Below are positions 24,255 to 36,620 of a stretch of DNA of 64,000 nt, piece after piece (position 1 is the stretch's first letter; every line of letters begins with the position of its first letter). The translations under genes were made by a program, and so were the position numbers. Under the pieces are notes generated by a model. The model did not search any database. It was not told the DNA's origin and saw only the letters and a program-made list of their open reading frames with translations. Source of the DNA: Harmonia axyridis (taxonomy: Eukaryota; Arthropoda; Insecta; Coleoptera; Coccinellidae); the NCBI RefSeq assembly GCF_914767665.1, contig NC_059505.1, positions 37,135,506 to 37,199,505 of the forward strand, written 5' to 3'.

Positions 24255-24891
24255 ACATGGCAATTCAACCTAGAAGCTAACCCAGCTTGGACATGCCTAG
24301 TTGTTATATTGACCGACGAATATCATTGATTGATTACCCAAATAATCGGTAGAATTGAGTCTTATCTTGTCCGATCTTTTCTTCTTCGTTTCAATGGAGT
24401 TGAAGTAATAAATCAAATCTGTATCGTTTCTTCAGTGAACATTGTGGTGTGGCTGCTCAGACAAGATGATCATTAATCGAGAAAGCAGGCCCAGGTAAAA
24501 TAAAAAGGTACCCAGCTGATGTCCTAACCGGATTATTCAGAAAGTAGTAAATCTGGCTCCATCTCTGTTTTCATAACCACCTGGATTTCGAACGCAGTGA
24601 CTAGGTCAAAACCAAAAGTAACCTTTGGGGTTATATTTAGGGAGAAACGCATTGTACTGAATTGGTTGCTTTGTGTCAGTAGGTCTTCTAATTGGATACC
24701 TTCTGAAAGAGGAGATTTGTTGAGAGTGATCGCGTTGAAAAGGTCGAACAAATATGAAGTCGAGATTGAATAACATTTCTATTTGGGTTTGCTCGACTGT
24801 ATTGATATATTCAATTTTTTTCGACTGGAATAATTTCATTATTTTCGACGGGTATACAATTTAAAAGGGTAACACTGTGTATTAATTTTTT
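24255..24891. other. Intron, nothing recognised
   Basis: No supported feature. Confidence 0.5.
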
Positions 24892-24899
24892 GACATTTC

Positions 24900-25492
24900 C
24901 ATGAAGTAATAATCTTAGATAGAAAGAGTATACGCAATTTTTACATGTCCCCAACATGGTTAGATTACGTTGTCAATTGTGATATATGATATATGTGAAA
25001 TCCACAATTTTACTATATCGTTATGAATGTTTATTATATTGAATGAAATATATTTATTTGTGTGATTCTAGATTAAATATGCAAATTTAAATATTTGGAA
25101 TCCGATATTTTTCCTAATTGTCGAATATTATGAGCAGAATATTTATTATTTTCTGTATCTACTTGCTGAAATCCAAGATTTGGCAACTTTTGCTCTCCTA
25201 GTGTCATCCGTTGTTTCACGTCATTTGGCGAGCTTGAACTTTGTTTTATGAATTTCTGATATATTTAGGTATTCATCTCAAAATATTTTGAGTTGATATG
25301 AAACGTTGATTCACTATGAGACATAAGAAGTGCGTTCTTTGTGGAGAAACTCGCGAATTGAGTGAAATATCATATCACTGATATGTTTTCTTTTCCGCGC
25401 GCTTCATGTCAAATTTGATAGTTCATATTAGGGACAAAATTTGCTTACTGAAAATGACATATGCTCCCTCGTCCTATTTTTATTCCTCTGAG
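24900..25492 (+). mobile_element. P-superfamily-like MITE, copy 2
   Basis: 593 bp with ends CATGAAGTAATAAT... and ...TTCCTCTGAG. The flanks GACATTTC (24892-24899) and GACATTCC (25493-25500) agree at 7 of 8 bases. ATG 25317 starts a THAP-like MRHKKCVLCGETRELSEI that stops after ~21 codons. Confidence 0.8.
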
Positions 25493-25689
25493 GACATTCC
25501 TTATGTCATTTGTGTTGTCTAGGTTATGTCATGTAATTATGGAAAGATAGACAAATTTGAAAATGAATTTTCTTCATAACTGAATAGTTCCGAGTGGATT
25601 ATTTTCATAACTTCAAATTTTGCAATTCTGTTTGTTTACATAACCCTTTGACCAAAAATCATCACAATCACTGAATAAAATTTTTAAAA

Positions 25690-25809
25690 AAAATTGTTCA
25701 TCATTTTCGAATTGTTCAAGACAAAATCAGAAAACAAACGACGTTTATGGTGGTCAAATGGCTTCAGATCTTGAGACAGTTGAATTTTTTGAGGATGTAA
25801 ACCCAAATT
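25690..25809 (-). pseudogene. Fragment of a second rosa-like transposase (linker region)
   Basis: The minus strand codes LGLHPQKIQLSQDLKPFDH and then HKRRLFSDFVLNN. I recognise this as the part between the DNA-binding and catalytic domains of rosa-type transposases, which is precisely the part missing from the four deleted rosa copies here. No flanking transposase sequence or terminal repeats were found. Confidence 0.55.
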
Positions 25810-27202
25810 ACTAATATCATAAATGAATAATATTAAATAAATCAATCTATCAATAAACTTCTCATAATTTTTCTTACATCCAGTCACTCAATACACCAAG
25901 TATATTTTATAGTGGCATCAAGATTCTTCATCACTATGAGTGCTGTTTGTGGCTAGAACAGAATTGAGATGAAATGCCTGTTCTTCCAGTCTATTGCATT
26001 TCGCTTCAAGGTCTACCAAAGCTACGTATGTAATTATGTTTATACATCCACATTCGATCTTCTCTCAAACAATTGTATCTACCGCCTAGGTAGATCTGCC
26101 CAACAACATGAGTAGGTTAACGGTGCATCAGGGTACTCTTAATAGACTCAGAGAAATTAAGAATTAGCAGAGGAATTTTTGATTTGGTGTCTTACTCAAA
26201 GGCCCAGGCAGCAGTCTAGGTCATCGAAAAATTATCACCGACTAATTTGATGGATTTTCCCTATGTTGTGGAATATGACCTCTTGATCAAGAAAGTATGG
26301 GTCGAACTCAATCCTATGACTTATTGAAAACCAGTCTAAAATTATAACCTTATAGGTAAGCAATATTTGTTGCCAAAAAGTGTTTTATTCAAGGTGTTTT
26401 CCTACTAGAAATGTTACTTTGAAGAAATGCCATCTTCCAAGTTCGATACCCTGTATCTCGAAACTAGTCATAGAATTGAGCTGGACTCACAGACTTTCTT
26501 ATACAGGAGGTTATATCCTACAAAACACGAAAAATTCAGAAAAATTAACCGCTGACAATTTCTCCATTGAGCTGCTGCCTGGTCCTTCACAGGGGGATTA
26601 AGACGTAAAGCCAGAAAGTCACATCAATATATTTTCTGCAACTGTTGAACAGGTGCAAGAACTCTCCGAATCCCTCATAAATATCGTCGGCAATTGCGAA
26701 AGAAATGGCTATATTTTCGCCGAGGCCAAGCAGTCTGAATAAATATACGCAACTCTTTTTTCCGGGTTTTCTTATGAAACCCAATTCGCTTTGATAAATG
26801 CGGTGAAAGACTGCTTAAACTGGCTACATGCCAATTTCTACTCACGTTTAAGTTTAGATCAATATAAGTGTATATTTGCCAGTTGACTATGTGGATTCAC
26901 TGGAGCAAAACACCGAAGTGAGTCATCTGGAAGTTCCCACCGAGTTTAAGGTCACATGGTGTTACTCCCCTAGACGAATGCAAACGAAGGGTTGGCAGTG
27001 TAACCAATGCATGAACGATTGTTATTCGGTGGGTTGCCTTTGAAACTGGGGGTTGCCGAAGTGTACTGTTTACTTGTAGTCTAGGTTTGATAAATAAGAA
27101 TTGACGAAAAAACTGACACTGTTAACCAGGGGATTTCGCTGGAAATATCTACCCTGAGAATTTTAAGATACTCTTGAGAAACAGTGAACACCCATTCATA
27201 TA
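25810..27202. other. Intron, nothing firmly recognised
   Basis: The minus strand at 26620-26760 has a short open stretch (SFAIADDIYEGFGEF) of unknown meaning. No splice-supported exon or transposon end is seen. Confidence 0.45.
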
Positions 27203-27892
27203 ACAGGCCAATTGAAAAGTCACCGGTCCACTATAGTAAAACAGATTTTTTTTTGGCAAAATTCGATTTTATTATGCAACACAGTTGCCTTCAAGGGCGA
27301 TACAGCGATTATAGCGATTTTCCAACTATTCGATACCATTTTTGTCGTACGATTTGTCTTTCGCTTCAAAATAGGCCTCAGTTTCGGGGGTTACTTCTTT
27401 ATTGCCGCTAAATTTCTTTTCGGCTAGTATTTTGAGGTCTGAGAACAGGAAAAGGTCGCTGGGGGCAGATCTGGCGAATACGGTGGATGCAGAAGCAATT
27501 CGAAGCCCAATTCATGCAATTATGGCATTGTTTTCATTGATTTGTGACACGGCGCATTGTCTTGAAGAAACAGCAACTTTTTTTCTTCAAATGGGGCCGT
27601 TTTTTAACGATTCAATAACGCTATTTAATAATCGCTGTTGATGGTCTGGACCTTTTGGAGGTAATCAATGAATATTATACCTTGCGCATCCCAGAATACT
27701 GATGCCATAACCTTGTCAGCTGACTGTTGTGTTCTTCCTCGCTTTGGATTCGGTTCATCGTGTGCAGTCCACTCAGCTCACTGTTCATTGGCACATATCG
27801 ACGCAAAAATTCAGGTTTATTGCACTTAAACAGTTTCAAACACTGCTCAGTATCATTAACACGTTGTTGCTTTTGATCGATTGTGAGCTCCG
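27203..27892 (-). mobile_element. Mariner, irritans/Himar-like, truncated copy 1
   Basis: One terminal repeat (ACAGGCCAATTGAAAAGTC) lies next to TA at 27201. The minus strand then carries the catalytic half with frameshifts: the region coding RYNRCIALEG at the C-terminus, the second catalytic Asp region and SVFWDAQGIIFID. The N-terminal third is missing and the sequence runs into a fragment of another element at about 27935. Confidence 0.75.
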
Positions 27893-27934
27893 ACTGGTCG
27901 GACTGCTGTCAAATTTTGACATGTATCGTTTGAA

Positions 27935-28003
27935 TCGTTCCCTTGACCTCAGATATCTTTGGTTGAAATATTTGTACAAGTCAAAGACTCACCCTGTATA
28001 GTG
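27935..28003. mobile_element. Right-end fragment of the CAGGGTGAGTC element family
   Basis: TTTGTACAAGTCAAAGACTC followed by ACCCTGTATA, the same right end as 19549-21492. It directly adjoins the broken mariner. Confidence 0.65.
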
Positions 28004-29832
28004 AAGGGTTTCATTTTAATATTAAAAAAAAACGAGTATATTTTGAGATAGATCAATGGATGTTTATTTCATTGTGAAGTGGAAAGTAGGTATGTCATTA
28101 AAGATGAAAAAGATATAAGCCTCTTTTCTTCAAATTCTCACTCTGGTTGTATCATATGCCCTCGATAACTTCGCGAATTCTTTCTTTAAGGCCTTGGATC
28201 GATTGTGGAGCCTTGTCATAGACCTTATCTTTCACGTTGCCTCGAAGAAAGCAATTGTAAAACCCCGGTGGCCAATTGTGATCATTTCTTCTATAAAATA
28301 ATATGGCTTTACGAGTAAATCACCAAAATTTTGTTAAAACGCGTTATTTTTTATGTATGCAACATTCGTAAATCCACGCAAAGCAATAAAGATTTTGTCT
28401 AACATCTTGAATTGAAATCTGAAATATCCACTTCTCAGGAGAAACTTGTTTCAAGAACACTTTTAGTTGAAAAATAAAAGGCAGAGCTTCAAGTACTCAC
28501 TTTCTATGTTAATCCCATATATGCAGCGAAGCTATCTTGCATCTTTTCTTTTACCATACAAAGTTTTATCAGTCCAATACAAGTCGTTATCTAACTCCTA
28601 ATTAAGTCATCATATAATCTGCAAACATCCATTTCAATCAGCTAATTCCCATCATTCATCGAGATAACTCAATCTCTGGGTCATAGAATTGAGAAAGCCC
28701 CGCCATAAAATGAAAATTTCACGTATCACAAATTGTTTTTATCGCCACTCGATATACCAACGACCACTATATCCATTTTGTTATCTAAGAAAGTGCGTTC
28801 CCTGGTTTCACAGCGTAGCTTTTCCCTTTTTTTCTATGACGCCAAGAGGACTATCGAGTAGTAATACGATACACAGAGCTTTTATTTCGGATTCTTCTTA
28901 ATGGCCTCTGCACTTTATAGGCGTATGCTGAGTCGTAAAGGTTTTTCGAAGTGAAGGACGAATATTCGAACAATATGCATTGAAATAATAATGGCGTCTG
29001 TATTTATGTTTGGTACAGTCGGTTTTATCCATTTACAATTATTTTTCTGTGTTTTTATGGATTCAGAGATGCATAAAACAGGTTTTCTCTGTCTAAAGAA
29101 AGAGAAATATAAAGAGAGTTCAACAAGCTTTATGATAAATTTTCGCAGATGATAGCTTCACTCATTCTGAACAATTGTTTAGACGTTACAAGAATTTCAA
29201 ATAATTATTTGTAGAATAAACTAAATTTCCGTGCAAAGGTTCACTATCGATATTTATCAACAAAGTATCCAGTTGTTCTCATCAATTTTTTATAGAATTA
29301 TCAGCGAAAATATAAGATGATTTCTAATGTGGATCAGATGAAGAGCAAATAGGTAAAAAAAATTGATACCTATTTGTTTGAAACTCTGTCCAGAGCTCGT
29401 TTGCCCTTTTCTTCTTGAAACAAAGGTTCATTTTTTATATTGTCACCGCAAAATACTGAGAGGGCTTGGAAAAGTCTTCAAGAAACCAATGTCACTAATT
29501 ATATTCTCGAGAGTGCCTATTTTCATGGTGTAGCACTCTTAACTGCATTAAAACGTTCAACACGTGTGTTGAGAATGAATAACATGAAAAGGGGGATTTA
29601 AATTCGATAAAAGCTTCTACAACTCACCCACTTTTAGCTCTCTTCAATCTTCCTTGAAGACGTTTCTACGATTCCTATAAAATTATCAAAATTAATGTTC
29701 TTCTTAGCGTTTTAAATATTTTCAAAATGAGAACAGTATAAAAAAGCTTTAAATTCAACACAAAGCTTTTCTTGGAAACTAATAGTGTATTATGCCATGA
29801 GTGAATAATGTTCGCTTATTCCCTAGGTGTAG
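28004..29832. other. Intron, nothing recognised
   Basis: About 1.8 kb of AT-rich sequence. A 70-codon frame at 28689 lacks splice or homology support. Confidence 0.5.
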
Positions 29833-30761
29833 TAAAGGGTGTTTTTTTTAGAGCTATAGAACTTTAAATTGCAATAAAACAACGATGGATTATTCGATTA
29901 ACATGAATTTTATTTATCCGCAAGATAATCTTGTGGCATTACATTTTAAATATGATTTCTGGCATATGACCGCCACGGCTGGCTCGGATGTAGTCCAATC
30001 TGGACGTCCAATTTTGGATTACTTTTTCCAACATTTGTGGCCGTATATCGGCAATAACACGGCGAATGTTGTCTTCCAAATGGTCGAGGGTTTGTGGCTT
30101 ATCCGCATAGACCAATGACTTTACATAGCCCCACAGAAAGTAGTATAGCGGTGTTAAATCACAAGATCTTGGAGGCCAATTCACAGGTCCAAAACGTGAA
30201 ATTAGGCGGTCACCAAACGCGTCCTTCAATACATCGATTGTGGCACGAGCTGTGTGACATGTTGCGCCGTCTTGTTAGAACCACAGCTCCTGGACATCAT
30301 GTTTGTTCAATTCAGGAATGAAAAAGTTAGTAATCATGGCTCTGTACCGATCACCATTGACTGTAAAGTTCTGGCCATCATCGTTTTTGAAGAAGTACGG
30401 ACCAATGATTCCACCAGGTCATAAAGCGCACCAAACAGTCAGTTTTTCTGGATGTAACGGTGTTTCGACATACACTTGAGTATTAGCTTCACTCCAAATG
30501 CGGCAGTTTTGTTTGTTGACGTAGCCATTCAACCAGAAGTGCGCTTCATCGCTAATGGACGTAGTGCGCGATACGTATTCCGCACAGAACCATTATTTTC
30601 GAAATAAAATTGCACTATTTGCAAGCGTTGTTCAGGCGTGAGTCTATTGATGATGAATTTCCAAACCATGAGAATAAATCACTTGACAGCTGTTAAATCT
30701 TGAAGCATCTTGAACAGTAATGCCAACTTGAAGTTATATACCTCGAAAAAAACACCCGTTA
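29833..30761 (-). mobile_element. Rosa-type (DD41D) element, internally deleted, copy 2
   Basis: It is bordered by TA. The ends are AAGGGTGTTTTTTTTAGAG and, on the other side read in reverse, ACGGGTGTTTTTTTCGAGG. It has the same N-terminal deletion as copy 1, with a further loss at the junction (CGTCCATTAGCGATGAAGC). The third catalytic Asp is Tyr (LTPLYYFLWG), and a stop codon falls just before the second Asp (WF-stop-QDG). Confidence 0.85.
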
Positions 30762-31641
30762 TTTATTATTGCGTTCTTCACTGACATTGTTGAATTAGTT
30801 CATTTAACTTTAAATGTATTATCTATTGAGTGAAATTAATGCTTGTACAAGACGAGGGAATAATGATCATTAACGCATCTTCATTAAACCTAACATTACC
30901 TATGTGTTAGTTGTAGATAAAAATTCAGTACAACAATTTTCATTATTTCATCCATTTAGTTCGATCCATGTATTCTAAAGGCTTTGAATTAACTGACGGA
31001 TAAAGTATCGTTCTTGAATTGAATGATTTTGAATATCAGAATGATTGATAAGGAATAATACTTTGTGAACAAATTGCATCGATTTCCAGTCAGTAGCAAA
31101 ATACATTTTATAAAGTCCAATAAAAATTAATTCCAATTGGATACAGCTATAGAAACATTTCTCAACTTGATCCATCATTTACCTGAATGCGACAATAAAA
31201 TCGAAGCATATAAAAATTGCTTTTATCGATCTCAGAAATCTTTCGTCATTTCTTTTTTTATCTCGACCTAAAACATCGCCAAGGACGAATCCACATATAC
31301 CTAACAAAGGTAGCTATTAGCAATGCTGTTGTTAAATTTATGAGAATGACTGTATGTTCTTATTCTCCTCTTCTTGAGTACAGAAATAACTCTGAACGTA
31401 TAAAAGATGCGGTTAGCCTGACACTTTGTGTTTGTTTACAATGTATGTGCATATAGTTGGATTAGGATAGAAAGAGATGCTGGTTTGTGTACAGGGTGAT
31501 TAGTACCAACTGCGTTCCACAAACTTCGTTTTCTCTCTGTTTTTTTAAGGACGAGTCGGTTTGCCAGCTGAGCTATCAGAAGAAAGTTACTTTTGAGTAT
31601 CTGAGTTACTCTTTCTTTTATTCTTTGGCAAAAGGCAACTG
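30762..31641. other. Intron, nothing recognised
   Basis: No supported feature. Confidence 0.5.
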
Positions 31642-32570
31642 AAGGGTGTTTTTTTAGAGCTATAGAACTTTAAATTGCAATAAAACAACGATGGATTATT
31701 CGATTGACATGAATTTTATTTATCCGCAAGATAATCTTGTGGCATTACATTTTAAATATGACTTCTGGCATATGACCGCCACGGCTGGCTCGGATGTAGT
31801 CCAATCTGGACGTCCAATTTTCGATGACTTTTTCCAACATTTGTGGCCGTATATCGGCAATAACACGGCCAATGTTGTCTTCCAAATGGTCATGGGTTTG
31901 TGGCTTATCCGCATAGACCAATGCCTTTACATAGCCCCACAGAAAGTAGTCTAGCGGTGTTAAATCACAAGATCTTGGTGGCCCATTCACAGGTCCAAAA
32001 CGTGAAATTAGGTGGTCACCAAACGTGTCTTTCAATAAATCGATTGTGGCACGAGCTGTGTGACATGTTGCGCCGTCTTGTTGGAACCACAGCTCCTGGA
32101 CATCATGGTTGTTCAATTCAAGGATGAAAACTTAGTAATCATGGCTCTATACCGATCACCATTGACTGTTACGTTCTGGCCATCATCGTTTTTGAAGAAG
32201 TACGGACCAATGATTCCATCAGCCCATAAAGCGCACCAAACAGTCAGTTTTTCTGCATGTAACGGTGTTTCGACATACACTTGAGGATAAGCTTCTCGCC
32301 AAAAGCGGCAGTTTTGTTTGTTGACCTAGCCATTCAACCAGAAGTCCGCTTCATCGATAAAATGGACGTTGTGGGCGATACGTATTCAGCACAGAACCAT
32401 TATTTTCGAAATGAAATTGCACTATTTGCAAGCGTTGTTCAGGCGCGAGTCTATTCGTGATGAGTTGCCAAACCAAACTGAAAATAACTCACTTGACAGC
32501 TGTTAAATCGGTCGCCATCTTGAACAGTAATGCCAATTTAAAGTTATATACTTCGAAAAAAAACCCGTTA
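31642..32570 (-). mobile_element. Rosa-type (DD41D) element, internally deleted, copy 3
   Basis: Ends as in copy 2; the left TA is not kept. This is the only copy with the third catalytic Asp intact (LTPLDYFLWG) and the second in QQDGATCHTA, 41 residues apart. It has the same N-terminal deletion (junction CGTCCATTTTATCGATGAAG) plus frameshifts near 32125 and a stop near 32325. Confidence 0.85.
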
Positions 32571-35186
32571 TTAGCTCAGATACTTTCCAAAAGGAATTAT
32601 AATTTGAAATTTTTCTAGATAACCTTTCTTGTTTCCAAGTTATAGGTGTGTTAAAAAAAATATTTTGAAAGTATCGATCTTTCAAAAAAGTGACTTAGGA
32701 TAAGTAATTATTTGAGTTCCTTTTTCAAGGGAGTAACTAGATTTCCAAAGTACTTTCAGATACTTTTTCAAGAAGTAACTTATGTTGTATTAAGATATTC
32801 TTCAAAAGTACTTTCGGCAGCTCAACAAGTTAAGTTGCTTTTATGCATTTAAATCATAATTTCTCATTTTATGCTTCTTTAAGTGTCCTCATTTTTTTTC
32901 TCGTCATCTTATTATTTTTGGTTGTTTCAATGGAATTAATTATAGTACCTATAATATTACAGTTTATCAAATTTATTTCATTGTCTCACAGCGAGATACT
33001 TATCATCTTTATAATTTTTTGTTTGTTTGTTTTGTTTTTCATAGTTATTTTGTTGAATTTTTATGGTTATATTGAGTATTGTAACGGTTCAAAATTATTT
33101 TCGTGTCAAACATATATTTTTCATTTTGAAAGCAAAAAGGATTTTCCTCTTCTCTTCCTCAGTCCATCTTGCGGGAATAATTGAAATCAATTAATAGATA
33201 TGCAGAAATATATTTTATCAAATGAGTAACAATATGAATAAAAGACAGGTGGCGATCGGTGTCCATGGCTCTTTTAATTCTTATCTGATCGGTAGTCGAT
33301 AAGAAAGATTCCAGATTTTTCATTTCGTATTTCGTTGTTGACCTGAAAGGGATTTGTCATTAAGAAATATAAAATTACCGTTATAGAACAGAAATTATTG
33401 TCGTTTCGTTCAGTAACATTCAGATACTGTCCAAATTCATAAGAACCCTTTTTATATTAAAAGGTGAGTCTCGTAAGACTATTATGTTTTTTGTTACATG
33501 TGAGAATTGTAATTTTTAGGGTTTTCCTACCGGAGGTTTAGGAATTATCGATCTACTACAGTAAAGTTTCGATTACGAAATCTACGTCAGGACTGTTGAT
33601 TTTACTTACCTGATTGCATCAATCATCATATATGTACCTGAAGAATTCCTGGAACTGCTGCTACCGCCATTTTGTTTCGTTCGTTCTTCTAACATCAAGG
33701 CCAGTATTAAACAAAACTGTGATAACTTTTAACTGCGAATTCCTGAACATCAAGGAAAAGTTTGGTGTACTTATTTCAAAATTGAGTGTGTGATTCACCT
33801 ACGAGCCTTCTAGTAGGAACTACTAACCCTATATGAACATTATACTATTTCTTGCCAGAATATCAACGTTTCATTAATTCATTGTCACCTAAATAATGAA
33901 CCATACATAACTGCTTGTTTCTTGATTTTCAAACAGTTTAATAATCTTAGTTAATTTGAGCTAAATCAAGTGGCGCCCATTTTTCATAGTTAAAATATTG
34001 TAGTGTCTCAAAAATTATAAACCCACGACCTAAATGCTCTCTGGCGAACAGCTGCCGTTCGCATTGGTGTAACGTAGTGAAAATTACGTGACAGTATGAA
34101 TACAAGGAAGTAGGATGTTGAATGTTATTCCATTTCTGACCATCATTACACCTTCTATTATTTGAATTATCAAACTGGATACTTAAAAGTTTTACCGGTA
34201 CCAAAAAAATTTTAAAAAATGATGGAATATGAATGATTACTTAAAAAATTCTCCATGCTTATTTATTTTCAAACCCAACAACTGAATGAAGCGTGATACT
34301 TCCCAATTTAGGAATCTATAAACGATATGCTAATACATTCGAACATTCCATATTGACAGGTAACTAACGGTCAAGATTCTACACCTATTATTAAAAGCAC
34401 GAAGATTTGATATTTATTATATGAATGGAACAACTTCTTTCTAAAGGTTCGACTTTATAGTGAGAGCCAAGAACCAAGCATTTTATCGAATTAGAGTTCT
34501 ATTTGAAACCTGAAGATTTATTTTATTCAACTATACATATATCTGAAGCTAAAAATGAAATGAAAAACTTAAAACAGTAAATAACGTTGAACTTAGGGAA
34601 GTAAAGTTATGTTTTTGCAAGTTTCATTTTTAGGGAAGTATCAAAAACCCTCTGTTCAAATTTTCATTGCTAGTACTGTATAACGAAGGACTTATACTGT
34701 TGAGGAAAAAGGTACATTTGACATAACGGTATCGTCACCTCAATGAAGTATCTCGTTGATACCAAGTTGAGAGAACCTGAAGCACCATAGGCGGTATTTT
34801 GATTGTAAATCCAATAACAACACTACGTTTATACGGTATTTAACGGATCTGTCTATAATAATTCATGTAAATTAACACCAAGAGAAGGTATTGAAACGTT
34901 AATACCTTCTTGGGAGAATGGTTGCCCAGATTAGGAGCAGTTAGAAAATTTTCGTATTATTATAATGAATTCTACTTAATTGTAAATTCAACAGAAGTTA
35001 GTAATCATTTGTGTTTACTATACTTGTGGTCTGTAGATCAAGTAGACGGTGTCCTAATGTCCTACCAAAATTTTTTGCTTTTGTTTGGGTGGGTCCATTG
35101 ATTTTGGCGATATGGAGGGTACCTATGTTATCATAAAAATGTAATTCCAATAGACTCTCATAGTTATATTTGCATGTTTCAACAAA
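32571..35186. other. Intron, nothing recognised
   Basis: 2.6 kb of AT-rich sequence. A 113-codon frame at 32843 is very hydrophobic only because it is T-rich; it has no splice or homology support. Confidence 0.5.
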
Positions 35187-35922
35187 GGACCCCGCACGTT
35201 TAGTATGGAAAATGGCTTTCCGTGAATTTGGCTGAATTTTTGATATGTTGTAGTTCTTGATGAACTGATCAGAAAAGTCCCCAGCCACAAAGCTCAGAAA
35301 TGGACAGTTTTCGAGATATGGAGCTTAGAAAATGGATTTTTTGCAATTTTCGGGGTTTTTGCTCATCAATCGGGGAGCTCTCATTTCTGGTTTTGATGGA
35401 ATTTGGATGTTCGGCGGCCAGAACCCGACTGAGAAATTATCTTCCTTGGTTATATTAGGCACCACCATCGATAGTTTTTTATACACTGCTCCACATTGGC
35501 TATGAAATGAGATACAAAATCCAAGATCTTCCATACATCTTTTCATGCCACAAGATGACGCCAGAATAATTCACATGACCGAGAAACGACATATTGTGAG
35601 ATTTTTTTCAAGAGAGACCATAATAACTGAATCCTCATATATCTGATGTCCAATAATATCGAATATGTTAGCAAAAATGTTCATAACCAGGCACCGCGAG
35701 CTGTAATGGGGGAAAATGGGAAAATCATAATCATATATCCTCAGGGATAACAATTGTGAAAATTGCAAAAAATCCATTTTCAAAGCTCCATATCTCGAAA
35801 ACTGTTCATTTTTGAGCTTTGTGACTAAGGACTTTTCTGATCAGTTCATCGAGAACTACAACATATCAAAAATTCAGCCAAATTCACGGAAAGCCATTTT
35901 CCATACTAAACGTGCGGGGTCC
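35187..35922. mobile_element. 736-bp foldback element with ~160-bp inverted arms
   Basis: The left arm starts GGACCCCGCACGTTTAGTATGG minus its last bases, and the right arm ends with the mirror CGTGCGGGGTCC. The arms match through GATCAGAAAAGTCC and CGAGATATGGAGCTTAG. AAA lies outside both ends. There is no coding capacity. It abuts a mariner on its right. Confidence 0.8.
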
Positions 35923-35954
35923 AAATTTATATAGAGTTATCTACAGCTGAAGAC

Positions 35955-36620
35955 AGTTTTGTGACTCAGTTTAGTTTGAGCTTACGTCAAAGATGGACAC
36001 TAGCAGAGAGAAAATACGCTATATTTTACACTTTTTCTTCGATAAGGGAGGAAATGCAAGCCAGGCAGCTTTAAATTTAAAAAGTGTTTATGTCCCTGAT
36101 ACTGTAATAGCCAATCACGCGCAATTTTGGTTTCTTCGATTCTGTTCCGGAAATTTCAATGTCAAAGATGCACCAAGCACTGGAAGGTCAATTGTCGAAA
36201 ATGTCAATAAAATCATGGACATTGTCGTGTCCGACCGTCATGTATGCACTATATTGATTATCCAAAAGCTAAAGATTGCACAAAAAACCGTTCGGAACCA
36301 TTTTCATAACGCTGGTCTCTAGAAGAAGCTCGATGTAGGGTACCACACGAGTTAACACAGAAAACTTAATGGACCGAATATCCAACTGCAAATCGCTGCT
36401 GAATCGCAACAAAATCGACCCATTTTTGAAGTGGTTAGCGACTGGTGGTTTCGACCAAGACAGTTTTAGCTGGACGTTGTCGTAAGTGATCCAACAATGT
36501 CCAGCAAAAACGGTCTTGGTCGAAACGGGGTGGACCAGAAGAAACGGTGGCCAAGCTAGGATTTATGGCCAGGAAGGTTTTGCTGAGTTTTTTGTGGGAT
36601 TGGCATGGGATTATCTTCTT
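35955..36620 (+). mobile_element. Mariner (DD34D) third subfamily, 3'-truncated copy 1
   Basis: The ATG at 35993 opens 109 codons of the DNA-binding region (SREKIRYILHFFFDKGG, NASQAALN, SIVENVNKI). Relation to the mellifera/capitata group is my impression. Downstream the frame is broken, and the catalytic start is disrupted by a fold-back rearrangement (36448-36526). Similarity stops near 36610, before the second catalytic Asp. Confidence 0.8.
36448..36526. repeat. Fold-back (inverted duplication) inside the mariner
   Basis: Arms 36448-36480 and 36494-36526 are complementary at 30 of 33 positions (GTTTCGACCAAGAC facing GTCTTGGTCGAAAC), with a 13-nt loop. The sister copy at 38164 has a single forward copy here, so the left arm is a local inverted duplication that replaced the original bases. 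Confidence 0.85.

Noticed and set aside
26587..26784. Minus-strand 65-codon frame with IAISFAIADDIYEGFGEF
   Set aside because: No splice sites or family recognised; too short to call.
32843..33184. 113-codon hydrophobic frame, possible membrane protein
   Set aside because: Hydrophobicity follows from T-rich composition; no splice signals, homology or GC/codon bias.
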